Shown here: positions 6,893-15,854 of the stretch, one piece after another
Position numbering within the stretch: the stretch's first letter is position 1
How the letters are laid out: every line of letters begins with the position of its first letter
Assembly: GCA_022826885.1 (NCBI GenBank)
Contig: JAJDUB010000010.1
Span: forward strand, 1-36,858
Length of the DNA stretch: 36,858 nucleotides
Reading direction: 5' to 3'
Source of the DNA: Gammaproteobacteria bacterium
Lineage (GTDB): Bacteria; Pseudomonadota; Gammaproteobacteria; Eutrophobiales; Eutrophobiaceae
Program-made: the position numbers and the translations under genes
The notes under the pieces: generated by a model
Told to the model about the DNA's origin: nothing
Database searches by the model: none
What the model saw: only the letters and a program-made list of their open reading frames with translations

Positions 6893-9162
6893 GAAGATGA
6901 AAGCTCGATATCCCGCAAAACTGAATCGGATTCACAGGCGACCTCCATCTCCAACAGCGTACCGCAACCGGGGCAGACGAACTGGCGAAGTTCGATGCCG
7001 GCATCAACATAAAGGCCGGGGTCATTCATCATGGAACCAGCATCAGAAATCGGAAGGCGGCGCTGTATCACGGCGTCCTTATAGTTTTCAGTCATGCCGC
7101 AGATGACGGTATCACACATTCGGCAATGCATTCTGGTGTCATTCTTGTTTTTTCCGGGTAATTCTGCGACCGGTCTCAAAACAAGGTACTCCGAGACCCT
7201 GTACCCATCGCTTTCCTGTATGGTCCTGGGCGGTGGTCTGCCGATTCGCTCAGTGCGTATCCGCAAACGGCGGGCATCTGTTTTAACCATATCCACACCG
7301 GTGTCATTATCAATCACAACGCCGTAAATTTCAGTTGCCGCCTCACGACTTACATAACCCAACTCGACATCTTCCAGTACCCGTTCAGGCTCCCGAAGAA
7401 GCGGGTCACCATAACCGCCTCCGGCACTGAGTCGAAATTCATGGACATCTGCAGGGCCCTGGCGCAGGTTATTCATCTTCGGTTGCACGGTAGTCAAGTC
7501 ACCCTCCAGACTCTCCAGAGAATCGGGAATAACGCCGTTTGCAAAGAAGTCCCGCACATTACTGTTACGCTTTTCAACAATAAGATTCGCGGCCCCGGGG
7601 TAACCCCCAAAGAGTCCTCCCGAGGTCGGTATTGCAAATCCACACGCCGATACATCGTGTCTGATGACGTCAGCACCGTGGGTAATCTGTGCGGCGACAG
7701 GCCCGACACCCCGTGCCCATCGTCCCGCACCGCCAGAGTCCTCCAGCTCGCTTCGATAGAGGAACAAAATTGGACGGTCCTGTTCTTCGGTTTCAGCGTC
7801 CGGCATACGCGTGCCGTAGGACCATAGAGTTCCTCCGGTGGGAATGCCGTCATTAAGCGCGAAGCCTCCCAGGGCGCCGGCAGGGATCTCCATGTGTAAC
7901 CCGCCCCATGGTTCTCCATGCTGGTTAATGCCCGACATCCCGCTGATCGGCGCATTACTGGAGCCGCCCGAGGCGCAAATGCTTGCTCGCTGATTCTCAT
8001 CACTGATCATCATCTTGCCGAGAACCTGCGCTGCAAGCGATACTGTCAGCATGATGACGAAGTTGGTACTGTTGGCCACTGCCCCGGGAAATTCTGCCGT
8101 ACACAGGGAACCGGGCGGCGCGTCGAAGCGGATGCGCCGTAACGGACCGCCTAACGCACATTGCAGATCATGCAGCAAGGCGTTCGTTACTGCATTGATG
8201 ACACCTGCGCGCCATCCGGCAAAGCTGGAGTTCAAACAGCCAACCTGTGCATGGGTGCCTTCGGTTTCAAACACCAGGCTTGCTCCTGTCTTGCGCATCG
8301 TCAGGACCAGCGGGTAGATACCGCGATCGCCAGGCAGCGCCTGTTCCAGATAACCCCTGGCCCGCCAGGTACCATCCGGAAGTTTCGATAATCGCTTGGT
8401 GAATGTCTTCTCGGCATGATCGATAATCCGCCGCATCACACCCTTGACGACCCCGGCGCCATAGCGGTTGACCAACTCCAGGATCCGTTTCTGCGCCACC
8501 AGGTTGCCCGAGACTGCAGCACGCAGATCAAGGCCGAGCATGCCGGGCAGCCTGGATTGCCGGAGATACATCTCTTCGAGATCCTCGCGAAGACGGCCTT
8601 GTTCAACAATCCGCACAGGTGATATTCGCACCGGCTCGTAAAAGGAATCCCTCGCTTCCGGGCTCATGCCCCCCGGTGTCACTCCTCCGACGTCATTCTG
8701 ATGCATGGTATTCACGGTCCAGCAGAAAATCCTGCCTTCCACGAAAACAGGACAAATCAGTGTCACATCCATTTGGTGGGTTGCGCCTATCCAGGGATCA
8801 TTGCTGAGAAACATATCACCTTCCCGGATCCCCGGATTATCGGCCAGGTTATCCATCACCCATCTGGTGGCCAGGTCGGCGGCTGAAGTAATAATCTGGA
8901 CGTAAGGTCCGGCAAATACGTATTCGACATCCTCGGTAAGGATGCAGGGATTGAGATCGCGTCCATGAGCGACGATCAATGACCCGGAAGTTCGAATCAG
9001 CGTAGTGCCGTGTTCGATGTTGATGTTCCACAAATTGTTCTTGATGACTTCAAAAGTAACCGGGTCGATTGCTTCCGCGGTCTCGGTGTGAAGCTCCAAC
9101 TCGATGACTGGCGGGTTGCCGTTCACGGTTTCAGGAACTGCCGTTTCTGAAGTGCTGGTCAT
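6889..9162 (-). CDS. HyuB-type hydantoinase/oxoprolinase/carboxylase subunit with C-terminal zinc domain
   Basis: A 757-residue protein of the HyuB family (hydantoinase B, 5-oxoprolinase C-terminal part, acetone/acetophenone carboxylase subunit). Family hallmarks include NNLWNINIEHGTTL, FLSNDPWIGATHQMD and a Gly-rich SAGGGYGDPL near residue 575. An added C-terminal segment carries C680-x2-C683 and C730-x2-C733 in RQFVCPGCGTLLEMEV, which resembles the acetone carboxylase gamma-subunit zinc domain. Only HyuB-type length (about 550-600 residues) is expected without it. It follows the HyuA-like gene by 33 bases, and the two should form an ATP-dependent complex. Whether the complex hydrolyses a cyclic amide or carboxylates a ketone cannot be decided from sequence; the zinc domain favours the carboxylase group. 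Confidence 0.88.
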   Translation of the reverse strand: MTSTSETAVPETVNGNPPVIELELHTETAEAIDPVTFEVIKNNLWNINIEHGTTLIRTSGSLIVAHGRDLNPCILTEDVEYVFAGPYVQIITSAADLATRWVMDNLADNPGIREGDMFLSNDPWIGATHQMDVTLICPVFVEGRIFCWTVNTMHQNDVGGVTPGGMSPEARDSFYEPVRISPVRIVEQGRLREDLEEMYLRQSRLPGMLGLDLRAAVSGNLVAQKRILELVNRYGAGVVKGVMRRIIDHAEKTFTKRLSKLPDGTWRARGYLEQALPGDRGIYPLVLTMRKTGASLVFETEGTHAQVGCLNSSFAGWRAGVINAVTNALLHDLQCALGGPLRRIRFDAPPGSLCTAEFPGAVANSTNFVIMLTVSLAAQVLGKMMISDENQRASICASGGSSNAPISGMSGINQHGEPWGGLHMEIPAGALGGFALNDGIPTGGTLWSYGTRMPDAETEEQDRPILFLYRSELEDSGGAGRWARGVGPVAAQITHGADVIRHDVSACGFAIPTSGGLFGGYPGAANLIVEKRNSNVRDFFANGVIPDSLESLEGDLTTVQPKMNNLRQGPADVHEFRLSAGGGYGDPLLREPERVLEDVELGYVSREAATEIYGVVIDNDTGVDMVKTDARRLRIRTERIGRPPPRTIQESDGYRVSEYLVLRPVAELPGKNKNDTRMHCRMCDTVICGMTENYKDAVIQRRLPISDAGSMMNDPGLYVDAGIELRQFVCPGCGTLLEMEVACESDSVLRDIELSSS

Positions 9163-9195
9163 TTCGTTTACCTGTGTTATGTGGATGCAGATTGT

Positions 9196-11274
9196 TCAGA
9201 CATGAATATGCAAATCACCGGACAGGGTTACTTCCAGTGATTGTCCCGGGTGAACCGGTATCGTCGTAATGCCAAGTTCGAGAATTGCCGGTCCGTCAAT
9301 ATGCTGTCCCGCCACCAGCCCTTGCCCGGGAAACACCGGTGTCTCTTCGAAGCCGCGAACAACATCCCAGCATACAGCGCGCATCGAGGTATGGGAAAAT
9401 TCTGTTCCGTTTCCGCTGCTGACAGGACCGGGCAGTTTCAGGTCGGTATTTGTTCCAGGCGCCACAGCCTGTACCCGCACGGCAGTAAGTTGTACTCCTG
9501 CCTCCCGATACGCGGTGCCTGAACCGAAGATTCGTTCATATATCTCACCGAAGCTTGATGGAATCCTTTCAATTGCCCGCGCATCCAGTTCAGCTTCAAG
9601 GGGGACTTCCAGGACATGGGCTTGCATTCCATACTTGAGATCGGCGAAACGCTGTAGCGTGATACCGGATTCCGCTGCACCGAATGTCACGAGTCGCGCT
9701 GTTGCCTGCTGTTCAAGCGCCTTAATTTCTGTCTCCAGTTCATTTGCCGGTATGGGCAGATTCCTTATCAGAGAGCGCTCGACCACAACGGAAAGATCTG
9801 CCGTGGCAGCGCCATAGGCAGACCACACCGCTGCCAGACTGCCGCGCGGGATCACCACGCGGGCAACTCCCAGTTCGCGGGCAAGGGCCGGGGCATGCAG
9901 CGGTCCCGCGCCGCCGTAAGCGCAAACCACAAAGTCGCGCGGGTCGTATCCGCGGCCTATGGTAACCTGGCGCACCAGGCCTGCCATCTGCGCATCGACG
10001 ATTCTGATAGCGCCATGAGCAGCCTGTATCGTGCTCATCCCGAGCTTCGATGCGACTCCCCTGTCGATAGCGTCATGGGCGCATTCGGGTTTCAGTTTCA
10101 TCCTGCCGCCCAGGAAGCGTTCGGGGTCGAGAAATCCGGTGACAACATTGCAGTCGGTGACCGTAGGCTGAGTGCCCCCCCTCCCGTAACAGGCGGGACC
10201 CGGCTCTGCGCCGGCACTCTTCGGCCCAACCCGCAGCGATGTTCCCAGTTCATCAACCCAGACAATGCTCCCCCCGCCACTGCCGATAGATTGAATTTCT
10301 ATGGTGGGAACGGAATATTCATATTGATGGATGACGCTGATATTCGAACGCAGGGGGCTGCCGCCGACAATCAACGACACGTCGAACGTCGTTCCGCCCA
10401 TATCGATGGCGATGACATTATCTGCCAATGCCGCGCTCGCCATTGTTCCGGCGACGGGTCCGGAACCGAGAAGCCGCACCGGGTTACGCCCGGCTTCTTC
10501 GGTGGAAACGGAACCCCCTGTGCTTTGCAGCACGCTCACCGTGCTTCGATATTTTGCAGCCGTTTCCCGCTCAAGCCTGGTAAAGTAATCCTGGACCATG
10601 GGGCCGACAAAGGAGTTGATGACGCTTGCTACAGTACGGGCATATTCACCTGTGCGCGGGGCAATCTCGCAGGAAATGGAAATGTACGCGCCCGGGCATT
10701 CTTCTTCAACGATCTCGCGCAACCTCCGTTCGTGTATCTCGTTGACAAATGACCAGAGCAAACAGATAGCGAACGAAGATGCCCCTGCGGAACTGAGTTT
10801 GCGTATGACATCCCTGGCCCTTTCTTCGTTCAGTTTGACAACGACGGTACCGTTGCAATCAATACGTTCATCAATCTCACCAATCATCTGCTTTGAGACC
10901 AGCGGCGCCGGTTTCTTCAACAGGTGTATATTGGTGATCTGGTCTTCCGGCAACCCGGCTATATAGCCCCGGCCCTGCATGATGTGGATGGTGTCCCTGA
11001 ACCCCCGTGTGGTCAGCAATGCTACCGCCGCTCCTGCACGTTGTACTACGAGATTTGTTGCAACCGTTGTTCCGTGAACTATGCGCTCGATAGCCAGGTC
11101 CTTGTACCCATCGAAAGCGGCTTCGGTAAGGACTGCGTCGATGCCGTCCAGGAAACAGTCTACCAGGTTCGCCGGCGTGGTCGGAACCTTGGCGCTCCAC
11201 ATCCTGCCATACTCATCCGATGCGACGACATCGGTGAACGTGCCGCCAATATCGACTCCGAGCTCTATAGCCAT
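9196..11274 (-). CDS. HyuA-type ATP-dependent hydantoinase/oxoprolinase/carboxylase subunit
   Basis: A 692-residue HyuA-family protein with an actin/ASKHA-type ATP site: ELGVDIGGTFTDVV at the N-terminus, DMGGTTFDVS in the middle, then SIGSGGGSI, GPKSAGAEPGPACYGRGG and YGGAGPLHA. These residues couple ATP hydrolysis to amide-ring opening (hydantoinase, oxoprolinase) or to ketone carboxylation (acetone or acetophenone carboxylase). ATG 11274 puts the VDIGGTFTD motif at the usual distance from the N-terminus; an in-frame GTG at 11289 is an alternative, and neither has a clear ribosome-binding site. The gene starts 52 bases after the monooxygenase stop and is followed by its HyuB partner. The enzyme is cytoplasmic. 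Confidence 0.9.
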   Translation of the reverse strand: MAIELGVDIGGTFTDVVASDEYGRMWSAKVPTTPANLVDCFLDGIDAVLTEAAFDGYKDLAIERIVHGTTVATNLVVQRAGAAVALLTTRGFRDTIHIMQGRGYIAGLPEDQITNIHLLKKPAPLVSKQMIGEIDERIDCNGTVVVKLNEERARDVIRKLSSAGASSFAICLLWSFVNEIHERRLREIVEEECPGAYISISCEIAPRTGEYARTVASVINSFVGPMVQDYFTRLERETAAKYRSTVSVLQSTGGSVSTEEAGRNPVRLLGSGPVAGTMASAALADNVIAIDMGGTTFDVSLIVGGSPLRSNISVIHQYEYSVPTIEIQSIGSGGGSIVWVDELGTSLRVGPKSAGAEPGPACYGRGGTQPTVTDCNVVTGFLDPERFLGGRMKLKPECAHDAIDRGVASKLGMSTIQAAHGAIRIVDAQMAGLVRQVTIGRGYDPRDFVVCAYGGAGPLHAPALARELGVARVVIPRGSLAAVWSAYGAATADLSVVVERSLIRNLPIPANELETEIKALEQQATARLVTFGAAESGITLQRFADLKYGMQAHVLEVPLEAELDARAIERIPSSFGEIYERIFGSGTAYREAGVQLTAVRVQAVAPGTNTDLKLPGPVSSGNGTEFSHTSMRAVCWDVVRGFEETPVFPGQGLVAGQHIDGPAILELGITTIPVHPGQSLEVTLSGDLHIHV

Positions 11275-11326
11275 GTTTTTGAAAGGCACTTCGTTAATGC
11301 GGCCAGAGTCATTTGCGCTCTCTTCA

Positions 11327-12364
11327 TCAGCGGAGTTGCGGGATTACTTCAGTGGCGAAAACCTGCGTCGCTTCGCGCTGCTTGTCCCGGTTCATTCCCG
11401 GCCAGTATAAGCGAGCTATGAAATGAAACTCAATTCCGGCAGCCTCCTGGTATTGTCTGAGTTTTGCCACCACATCATCCGGCGTGCCTGCCAACGCGCT
11501 GGCGCGCAGTGAAGCAGCCTGTTGTGGAGAAAACGGTGACGCTTTCTGCGGCGGGCCAGTGCGTCCGCGTGCATGCGCCATGTCCGCATACTTCCTGTAG
11601 GTGTAGTGCATATGCTCAGCCAACTGTTCCCATGCGTTCTGCTGCTTCGTCACGAAAGTCGGCAAAAACATACTCGCTGTAAAACTGCCGGGAGCGCGGG
11701 CGGCCTCTTCGAAACCATCCCGTATCCAGGACATTTGCCTGCGAAAATATCCAGGAGTAAATGCTTCGTCAAAACTTCCGCTGGAAATGAACCCGTCTGC
11801 GATCCTCCCCGCACGACGCACCGCCGGTTTCGCCGTGGCGCCGATCCAGATCGGTATGCCTCCGGACCGTGCCGGTTTGGGCCGGACCGAGACACCCGGA
11901 TAACTGGACACGTTGCCCCCGGTAACGAGACCACCTGACCATGCCTGCCGCAGGACAGTTACCGTGTCCTCCAGCACGCGGTGCCGGTTTCTCAAAGACA
12001 CATGCAACGCTTCAAATTCTTCCGGACGCCAGCCCTGGCCAAGCCCGAGAATGAAACGGCCATTGGAAATCAGGTCAACGGTTGCACTGTCTTCCGCCAG
12101 CCGCAAGGGTTCGTACAAGGGCGCCAGCGCAACGGCTGTCCCGATTTCTATCCGGTGTGTACGTGCGGCGATCGCTGCACACATGGGCAATACCGATGGC
12201 AGATAGCCATCGTCTACGAAGTGGTGCTCCGATACCCAGACGGAATCGTAACCCAGGGCCTCGGCTTCGACGGCAAGTTCTATTGCTTCCTGGTAACGAT
12301 CAGCCTCACTGCGCCTGTCACCTGCATAGGTCTGGCACGAGATCAGGCCGTAACCGAACTTCAC
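11327..12364 (-). CDS. Luciferase-like (LLM-family) flavin monooxygenase, paralogue 1
   Basis: A 345-residue TIM-barrel enzyme of the bacterial luciferase-like superfamily. Typical segments are LAVEAEALGYDSVWVSEHHF (31-50), RIEIGTAVALAPLYEPLRLAED and LGLGQGWRPEEFEAL. These enzymes use reduced FMN or F420, and the cofactor cannot be told from sequence. It starts with GTG 12364, supported by a ggag ribosome-binding site seven bases upstream; no in-frame ATG lies close by. It sits 27 bases after the BBE-type oxidase gene and ahead of HyuAB. No dedicated flavin reductase gene was seen in the window. In this context it may oxygenate a ring intermediate before hydrolysis, as RutA does for pyrimidines; that is inference. 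Confidence 0.88.
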   Translation of the reverse strand: MKFGYGLISCQTYAGDRRSEADRYQEAIELAVEAEALGYDSVWVSEHHFVDDGYLPSVLPMCAAIAARTHRIEIGTAVALAPLYEPLRLAEDSATVDLISNGRFILGLGQGWRPEEFEALHVSLRNRHRVLEDTVTVLRQAWSGGLVTGGNVSSYPGVSVRPKPARSGGIPIWIGATAKPAVRRAGRIADGFISSGSFDEAFTPGYFRRQMSWIRDGFEEAARAPGSFTASMFLPTFVTKQQNAWEQLAEHMHYTYRKYADMAHARGRTGPPQKASPFSPQQAASLRASALAGTPDDVVAKLRQYQEAAGIEFHFIARLYWPGMNRDKQREATQVFATEVIPQLR

Positions 12365-12391
12365 AGGTTTGCTCCAACGACTGCGCCCTGT

Positions 12392-13897
12392 TTATTCGAT
12401 ATAGCTATGAAACAGGTTGTCCGGATCATGCTTCAATGCCAGGTGTTTCAGCTTGCTGTGGTTTACATGTGAAAAAGAATTAACGCGCCTCGACGGTATA
12501 TCCACGTAATTACTCTCATTGATGTAATGTCCTTTTGTATGCGGTTCGAGCAACTGCATTGTCTTTCTGACCCAGTGATTATTGCGGCTGTCATCATCAG
12601 GACTTGTCCAGATTGCATAGCAGGCGAGATAGACGGAACCGATCATTGAAAATGCTGCATCGGGTAGTTTCCTGGTATACGGTTTCCAGAGCAACAATAT
12701 TGACGATTTGCCGGACGGCATTGCCCTGACATGCTCAACCAGTTTACCGACCAGTTCACCCGGCTCATCATCGGACCAGAGGGCATCAACGTCCCAGCGC
12801 AAACGGGGATAGGCGGTGTCGTCCCACTCATAGAGATCGGCTATCGGTGTCGGCACGAACTCACTCTTGTCTATACAGCCGCCAGGTATGTCATCTCCGG
12901 CAAGCGGGGTCAGGGCCGTTCGCGCAATCTCTTCGGTATCTGCAAACACGGAGGCCTGTACGATACAGATCCTGCCTGCCCCTGGTGGTTGCTGCTGTTC
13001 CGGGTTGTCTGCGAGTATCAGCAGGGTCTCAACATAATCGGGCATTTGTCTGACCTTTTTGTCCAGCCAGCCAGCAACTGTTTTTGCCTCGCCAACCTCC
13101 CATACCAGCGTAGTGGTGAGTATGACCGCCGGATTTTTATATAAATCCAGGGTAAAGCCGGTGACCACAGCAAAAAAGTCAGGTCCTGCGCCTCTGGCCG
13201 CCCAGTAAAAATCGGCATTCCTGTTTTCGTCGGCGGTGATCAACTCTCCCGCCGCGGTAACAACTTCAACCTCGCGAATATTGAAACAGGCCATGCCGCC
13301 CCAGGCTTCACCATTCCAGCCCAGGCCGCCACCGAGCAGAAATCCACCCAGAGGGACGTTGCCGCAGTGCGCTGCAGGAAAACTGAAACCGTGTTCGGCG
13401 ATGTTTTTGAGAAAATCCACGGAGCGCGCTGCCGGTTGCACTCTTGCTGTTCCGGTTTCTTTATCGACGGAGATATCCTGGAGATAAGACAGGTCCAGCA
13501 TCACCATGTCATCCTGTAAAAATGATGAATAATAACTGTGCCCGCCACATCGCACTGATATCTTTTTGCCGCTTGCCCTCGCGTACCTGATGGTTTCAAT
13601 TATGTCGTTCGCCGATTGTGCCTGTACGATCAGTGCAGGAAACCTGTCCGGTTTAATCATCTGCCAGACAGAAGACTGCCTGATAACCTCATAATTCGAG
13701 TCGGTTCTGGAAATAACCCTGTGTCCGATAAGGGTTTTTAACTTCCCGAGGGGCAGTTGCTCTACCGATCTTGCGAGCAAGCGAGAGGAGTAGGTCAGAC
13801 TGAACGCAAATAAACCCCGTATGGCGGTAGTTAACCCGTCAAAGAACTGTCTCCTCGAGATACGCCCGGGAGAAACATCTGTCCCTTGTTTCTTCAT
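12392..13897 (-). CDS. Tat-exported FAD-linked oxidoreductase of the berberine-bridge (BBE) type
   Basis: A 501-residue FAD-dependent oxidase. The N-terminus has a twin-arginine motif, SRRQFF (residues 14-19), followed by a moderately hydrophobic stretch, suggesting folded export to the periplasm. The PCMH-type FAD-binding domain runs from about residue 85 to 255. His120 (CGGHSYYS) and Cys178 (AAHCGNVPLGG) match the two residues that attach FAD covalently in BBE-like enzymes. The C-terminal BBE segment (NESNYVDIP ... DPDNLFHSYIE) is intact. It overlaps the SnoaL-like gene as TAATG. BBE-like enzymes oxidise alcohols, sugars or alkaloids and pass electrons to O2; the substrate here is unknown. 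Tat export is moderately supported, as no clear A-x-A cleavage site follows. Confidence 0.88.
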   Translation of the reverse strand: MKKQGTDVSPGRISRRQFFDGLTTAIRGLFAFSLTYSSRLLARSVEQLPLGKLKTLIGHRVISRTDSNYEVIRQSSVWQMIKPDRFPALIVQAQSANDIIETIRYARASGKKISVRCGGHSYYSSFLQDDMVMLDLSYLQDISVDKETGTARVQPAARSVDFLKNIAEHGFSFPAAHCGNVPLGGFLLGGGLGWNGEAWGGMACFNIREVEVVTAAGELITADENRNADFYWAARGAGPDFFAVVTGFTLDLYKNPAVILTTTLVWEVGEAKTVAGWLDKKVRQMPDYVETLLILADNPEQQQPPGAGRICIVQASVFADTEEIARTALTPLAGDDIPGGCIDKSEFVPTPIADLYEWDDTAYPRLRWDVDALWSDDEPGELVGKLVEHVRAMPSGKSSILLLWKPYTRKLPDAAFSMIGSVYLACYAIWTSPDDDSRNNHWVRKTMQLLEPHTKGHYINESNYVDIPSRRVNSFSHVNHSKLKHLALKHDPDNLFHSYIE

Positions 13898-14400
13898 TAT
13901 TGTCGCGGATTGAACGCGGAAACCATTTCGGCGGTATCGATAAATTCTTCAAAAGCCACAATTTTTCCGTTTGCGAGCGTATACATATGTACCCAGTTGG
14001 ATTTATATTCCCGCCCCGTATTTTTGACCCTCATATGCTCATAGCCTAATACGAGCACATTGTCGCCGCCGCCGATATATGATTTGATGTTCTGTTCCAA
14101 TACATCAATCTGCTCAAAGACGATTTCAAAAAAACGGCTGACCCCCGCTTTTCCTTCGAATATCCCCGCAAATGGTATCTGATCGGAACTGCCCGGATGC
14201 GTCCAGACGATACCGTCGCCCATATCTTTCAGAACTGCCTCCATGTCACCTGCTGCAAATCCGGCATATACATTTTTAACAATCCGGAGATTAGTCTCTT
14301 CTGTTGCATCGATAAGATCTTCATCAATCGGCAGTACAGGTGGGCTGATCGAAAAGGATAAAGCAATAATCAAAATCAATAAGGGAATACTTTTATTCAT
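13897..14400 (-). CDS. Exported SnoaL/NTF2-like protein
   Basis: A 167-residue protein. Residues 1 to about 24 form a Sec signal peptide: Lys3 followed by the hydrophobic run IPLLILIIALSFSI. The rest is an NTF2/ketosteroid-isomerase-like (SnoaL) fold with the typical VYAGFAAGDMEAVL helix, the DGIVWTHPG strand, an FFEIVFEQID helix and C-terminal strands ending FEEFIDTAEMV. Such proteins act as isomerases, cyclases or small-molecule-binding partners. Export matches the Tat-signal oxidase encoded directly downstream with a one-base overlap (TAATG), so the two may act on one compound in the periplasm. It is the first gene of the minus-strand block. No catalytic residue set identifies the reaction. 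Confidence 0.8.
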   Translation of the reverse strand: MNKSIPLLILIIALSFSISPPVLPIDEDLIDATEETNLRIVKNVYAGFAAGDMEAVLKDMGDGIVWTHPGSSDQIPFAGIFEGKAGVSRFFEIVFEQIDVLEQNIKSYIGGGDNVLVLGYEHMRVKNTGREYKSNWVHMYTLANGKIVAFEEFIDTAEMVSAFNPRQ

Positions 14401-14505
14401 CTTGCCGGTTCCGGTTGGAGAATTTTTTGTATAACCAACTTACTCTATCTCCGTTAGAATATATCAGCAAACAGAGAAATAACAGCGCAAATCAATTACC
14501 CGGCT
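14401..14505. promoter_or_regulatory. Divergent intergenic region between the SnoaL block and the Mo-hydroxylase operon
   Basis: This 105-base spacer must hold promoters for both the minus-strand block and the plus-strand Mo-hydroxylase operon. A TAGAAT resembling a -10 box lies at 14455-14460 on the plus strand, but the only TTG-type -35 (ttgtat, 14427-14432) is 22 bases away, which is too far. The region is AT-rich relative to its neighbours. No clear operator palindrome was seen. Confidence 0.35.
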
Positions 14506-15378
14506 ATGAGTAAGATGCTCGAACGATTTATTTCTGTTTCTTCGGAAGAGGAAGCCCTGGCGCAACTGAATGCCCACGGTGAGGAGTTGCAAATTCTTGC
14601 CGGCGGCACGGACCTGATGGTTCAGCTTCAACAATCCGGGCAAAGGACACGGCGCTTGCTGCATATCGAGAAGATTCCGGGGTTACAAAAAATTTCCTAC
14701 AACGGCGAAACAGGTATCGGAGCGCTCTGCACTCATCGCCAGATAGTGGAATCCACCTTGCTGGCGCATTACCGGTCCCTGCGCCAGGCCGCGGCGCAAG
14801 TCGGGGGTTGGCAGACACAAATGGTGGGCACGCTTGGCGGGAATATCTGCAATGCATCGCCGGCTGCCGATACCTTGCCTCCTTTGCTGGTACACGATGC
14901 CAGGATAACTCTTGTCAGCCAGGCGCGCGGTTCACGGGTCGTTGACCTTGAAAAATTCCTGCTGGGCCGCCGGCATACGGACAGGCATCACGATGAACTG
15001 GTATCAGGCATTACCCTTTCCCAACCCCCGGAGCGGGGTAGCGACATCTATATCAAGGTCGGCAGGCGCTCGGCCACGGAAGTAGCCATTGTCGGTCTGG
15101 CTGCCTGTGTGGCGCTGGACGAGCATCGCAGGCTGATCGAAGATGTGCGTCTGGCCGTATGTTCCGTTGGCCCCGTGCCGAAACGCCTGTATGAAATCGA
15201 AAACCTCATAAAAGGGCAGGAGATAAGCGACAGCCTGCTGGATGAGGCAGGGGAGATGCTGCTCGAACTTATCGAACCCATCGATGATGTCAGGGCCTCG
15301 AAAAAATACCGCGCGATGGTTGCGCCCCGGGTTTTGCGAGAGGCAATAACCTGTTGCGCACAAAACGCATCCGGATGA
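14506..15378 (+). CDS. Molybdenum hydroxylase, FAD-binding (medium) subunit
   Basis: A 290-residue subunit of the xanthine dehydrogenase/CO-dehydrogenase family. The two FAD-binding signatures are ILAGGTDL (30-37) and TLGGNICNASPAAD (109-122). The subunit takes electrons from the 2Fe-2S subunit and passes them to NAD+, a quinone or another acceptor. It lacks the extra 4Fe-4S insert of the 4-hydroxybenzoyl-CoA reductase beta subunit, so that identification is unlikely. It is the first gene of a three-gene operon in medium-small-large order, nine bases ahead of the small subunit gene. The start lacks a strong ribosome-binding site but fits the family N-terminus. The complex is likely cytoplasmic, since no signal is present. 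Confidence 0.92.
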   Translation: MSKMLERFISVSSEEEALAQLNAHGEELQILAGGTDLMVQLQQSGQRTRRLLHIEKIPGLQKISYNGETGIGALCTHRQIVESTLLAHYRSLRQAAAQVGGWQTQMVGTLGGNICNASPAADTLPPLLVHDARITLVSQARGSRVVDLEKFLLGRRHTDRHHDELVSGITLSQPPERGSDIYIKVGRRSATEVAIVGLAACVALDEHRRLIEDVRLAVCSVGPVPKRLYEIENLIKGQEISDSLLDEAGEMLLELIEPIDDVRASKKYRAMVAPRVLREAITCCAQNASG

Positions 15379-15386
15379 CTTAGATC

Positions 15387-15854
15387 ATGGAATTAACCTT
15401 CAAAGTCAACGGGCATCCCGAACGGCTGGAACTGGAAGGCCATGAAACCCTGCTTGATGTCCTGCGTGATGATCTGAACCTTACCGGGACCAAGGAAGGT
15501 TGCCGGGAAGGGGAATGCGGCGCCTGTACCGTACTGGTCAATGGCCGGGCCGTTGACTCCTGTATTTATGCGGCCATGGCGGCACAGGATATGGAAATTG
15601 AAACGGTTGAGGGATTAGCAACAAGCGACGGGTTGAATTCCCTGCAGAATGCTTTTGCCGAGTCCGGTGGTGTGCAGTGCGGCTTTTGCACGCCCGGTTT
15701 CCTGATGATGTTGACGGCGCTGCTGGACAAATACCCTCACCCCGACCGGGTACAGGTTCGTGACGCACTGTCGGGCAATATCTGCCGGTGTACGGGGTAT
15801 GCACAGATTGAAGAAGCTGTTGAAAGATGCATACGGCAGAGAACAATCGAATGA
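15387..15854 (+). CDS. Molybdenum hydroxylase, 2Fe-2S (small) subunit
   Basis: A 155-residue iron-sulfur subunit with both expected clusters. The plant-ferredoxin type uses C39, C44, C47 and C59 (GCREGECGACTVLVNG). The second uses C98-x2-C101 and C133-x-C135 (CGFCTPG and NICRCTGY). It relays electrons from the Mo centre of the large subunit to the FAD subunit. There is no Tat signal, unlike periplasmic aldehyde oxidoreductases of the PaoA type. Its stop overlaps the ATG of the large subunit (ATGA), so the two are translationally coupled. The length matches CoxS/XdhC-type small subunits. Confidence 0.95.
   Translation: MELTFKVNGHPERLELEGHETLLDVLRDDLNLTGTKEGCREGECGACTVLVNGRAVDSCIYAAMAAQDMEIETVEGLATSDGLNSLQNAFAESGGVQCGFCTPGFLMMLTALLDKYPHPDRVQVRDALSGNICRCTGYAQIEEAVERCIRQRTIE

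Noticed and set aside
14506-15378. 4-Hydroxybenzoyl-CoA reductase beta subunit
   Set aside because: The protein is too short and lacks the extra cysteine-containing insert that binds a 4Fe-4S cluster in that enzyme.
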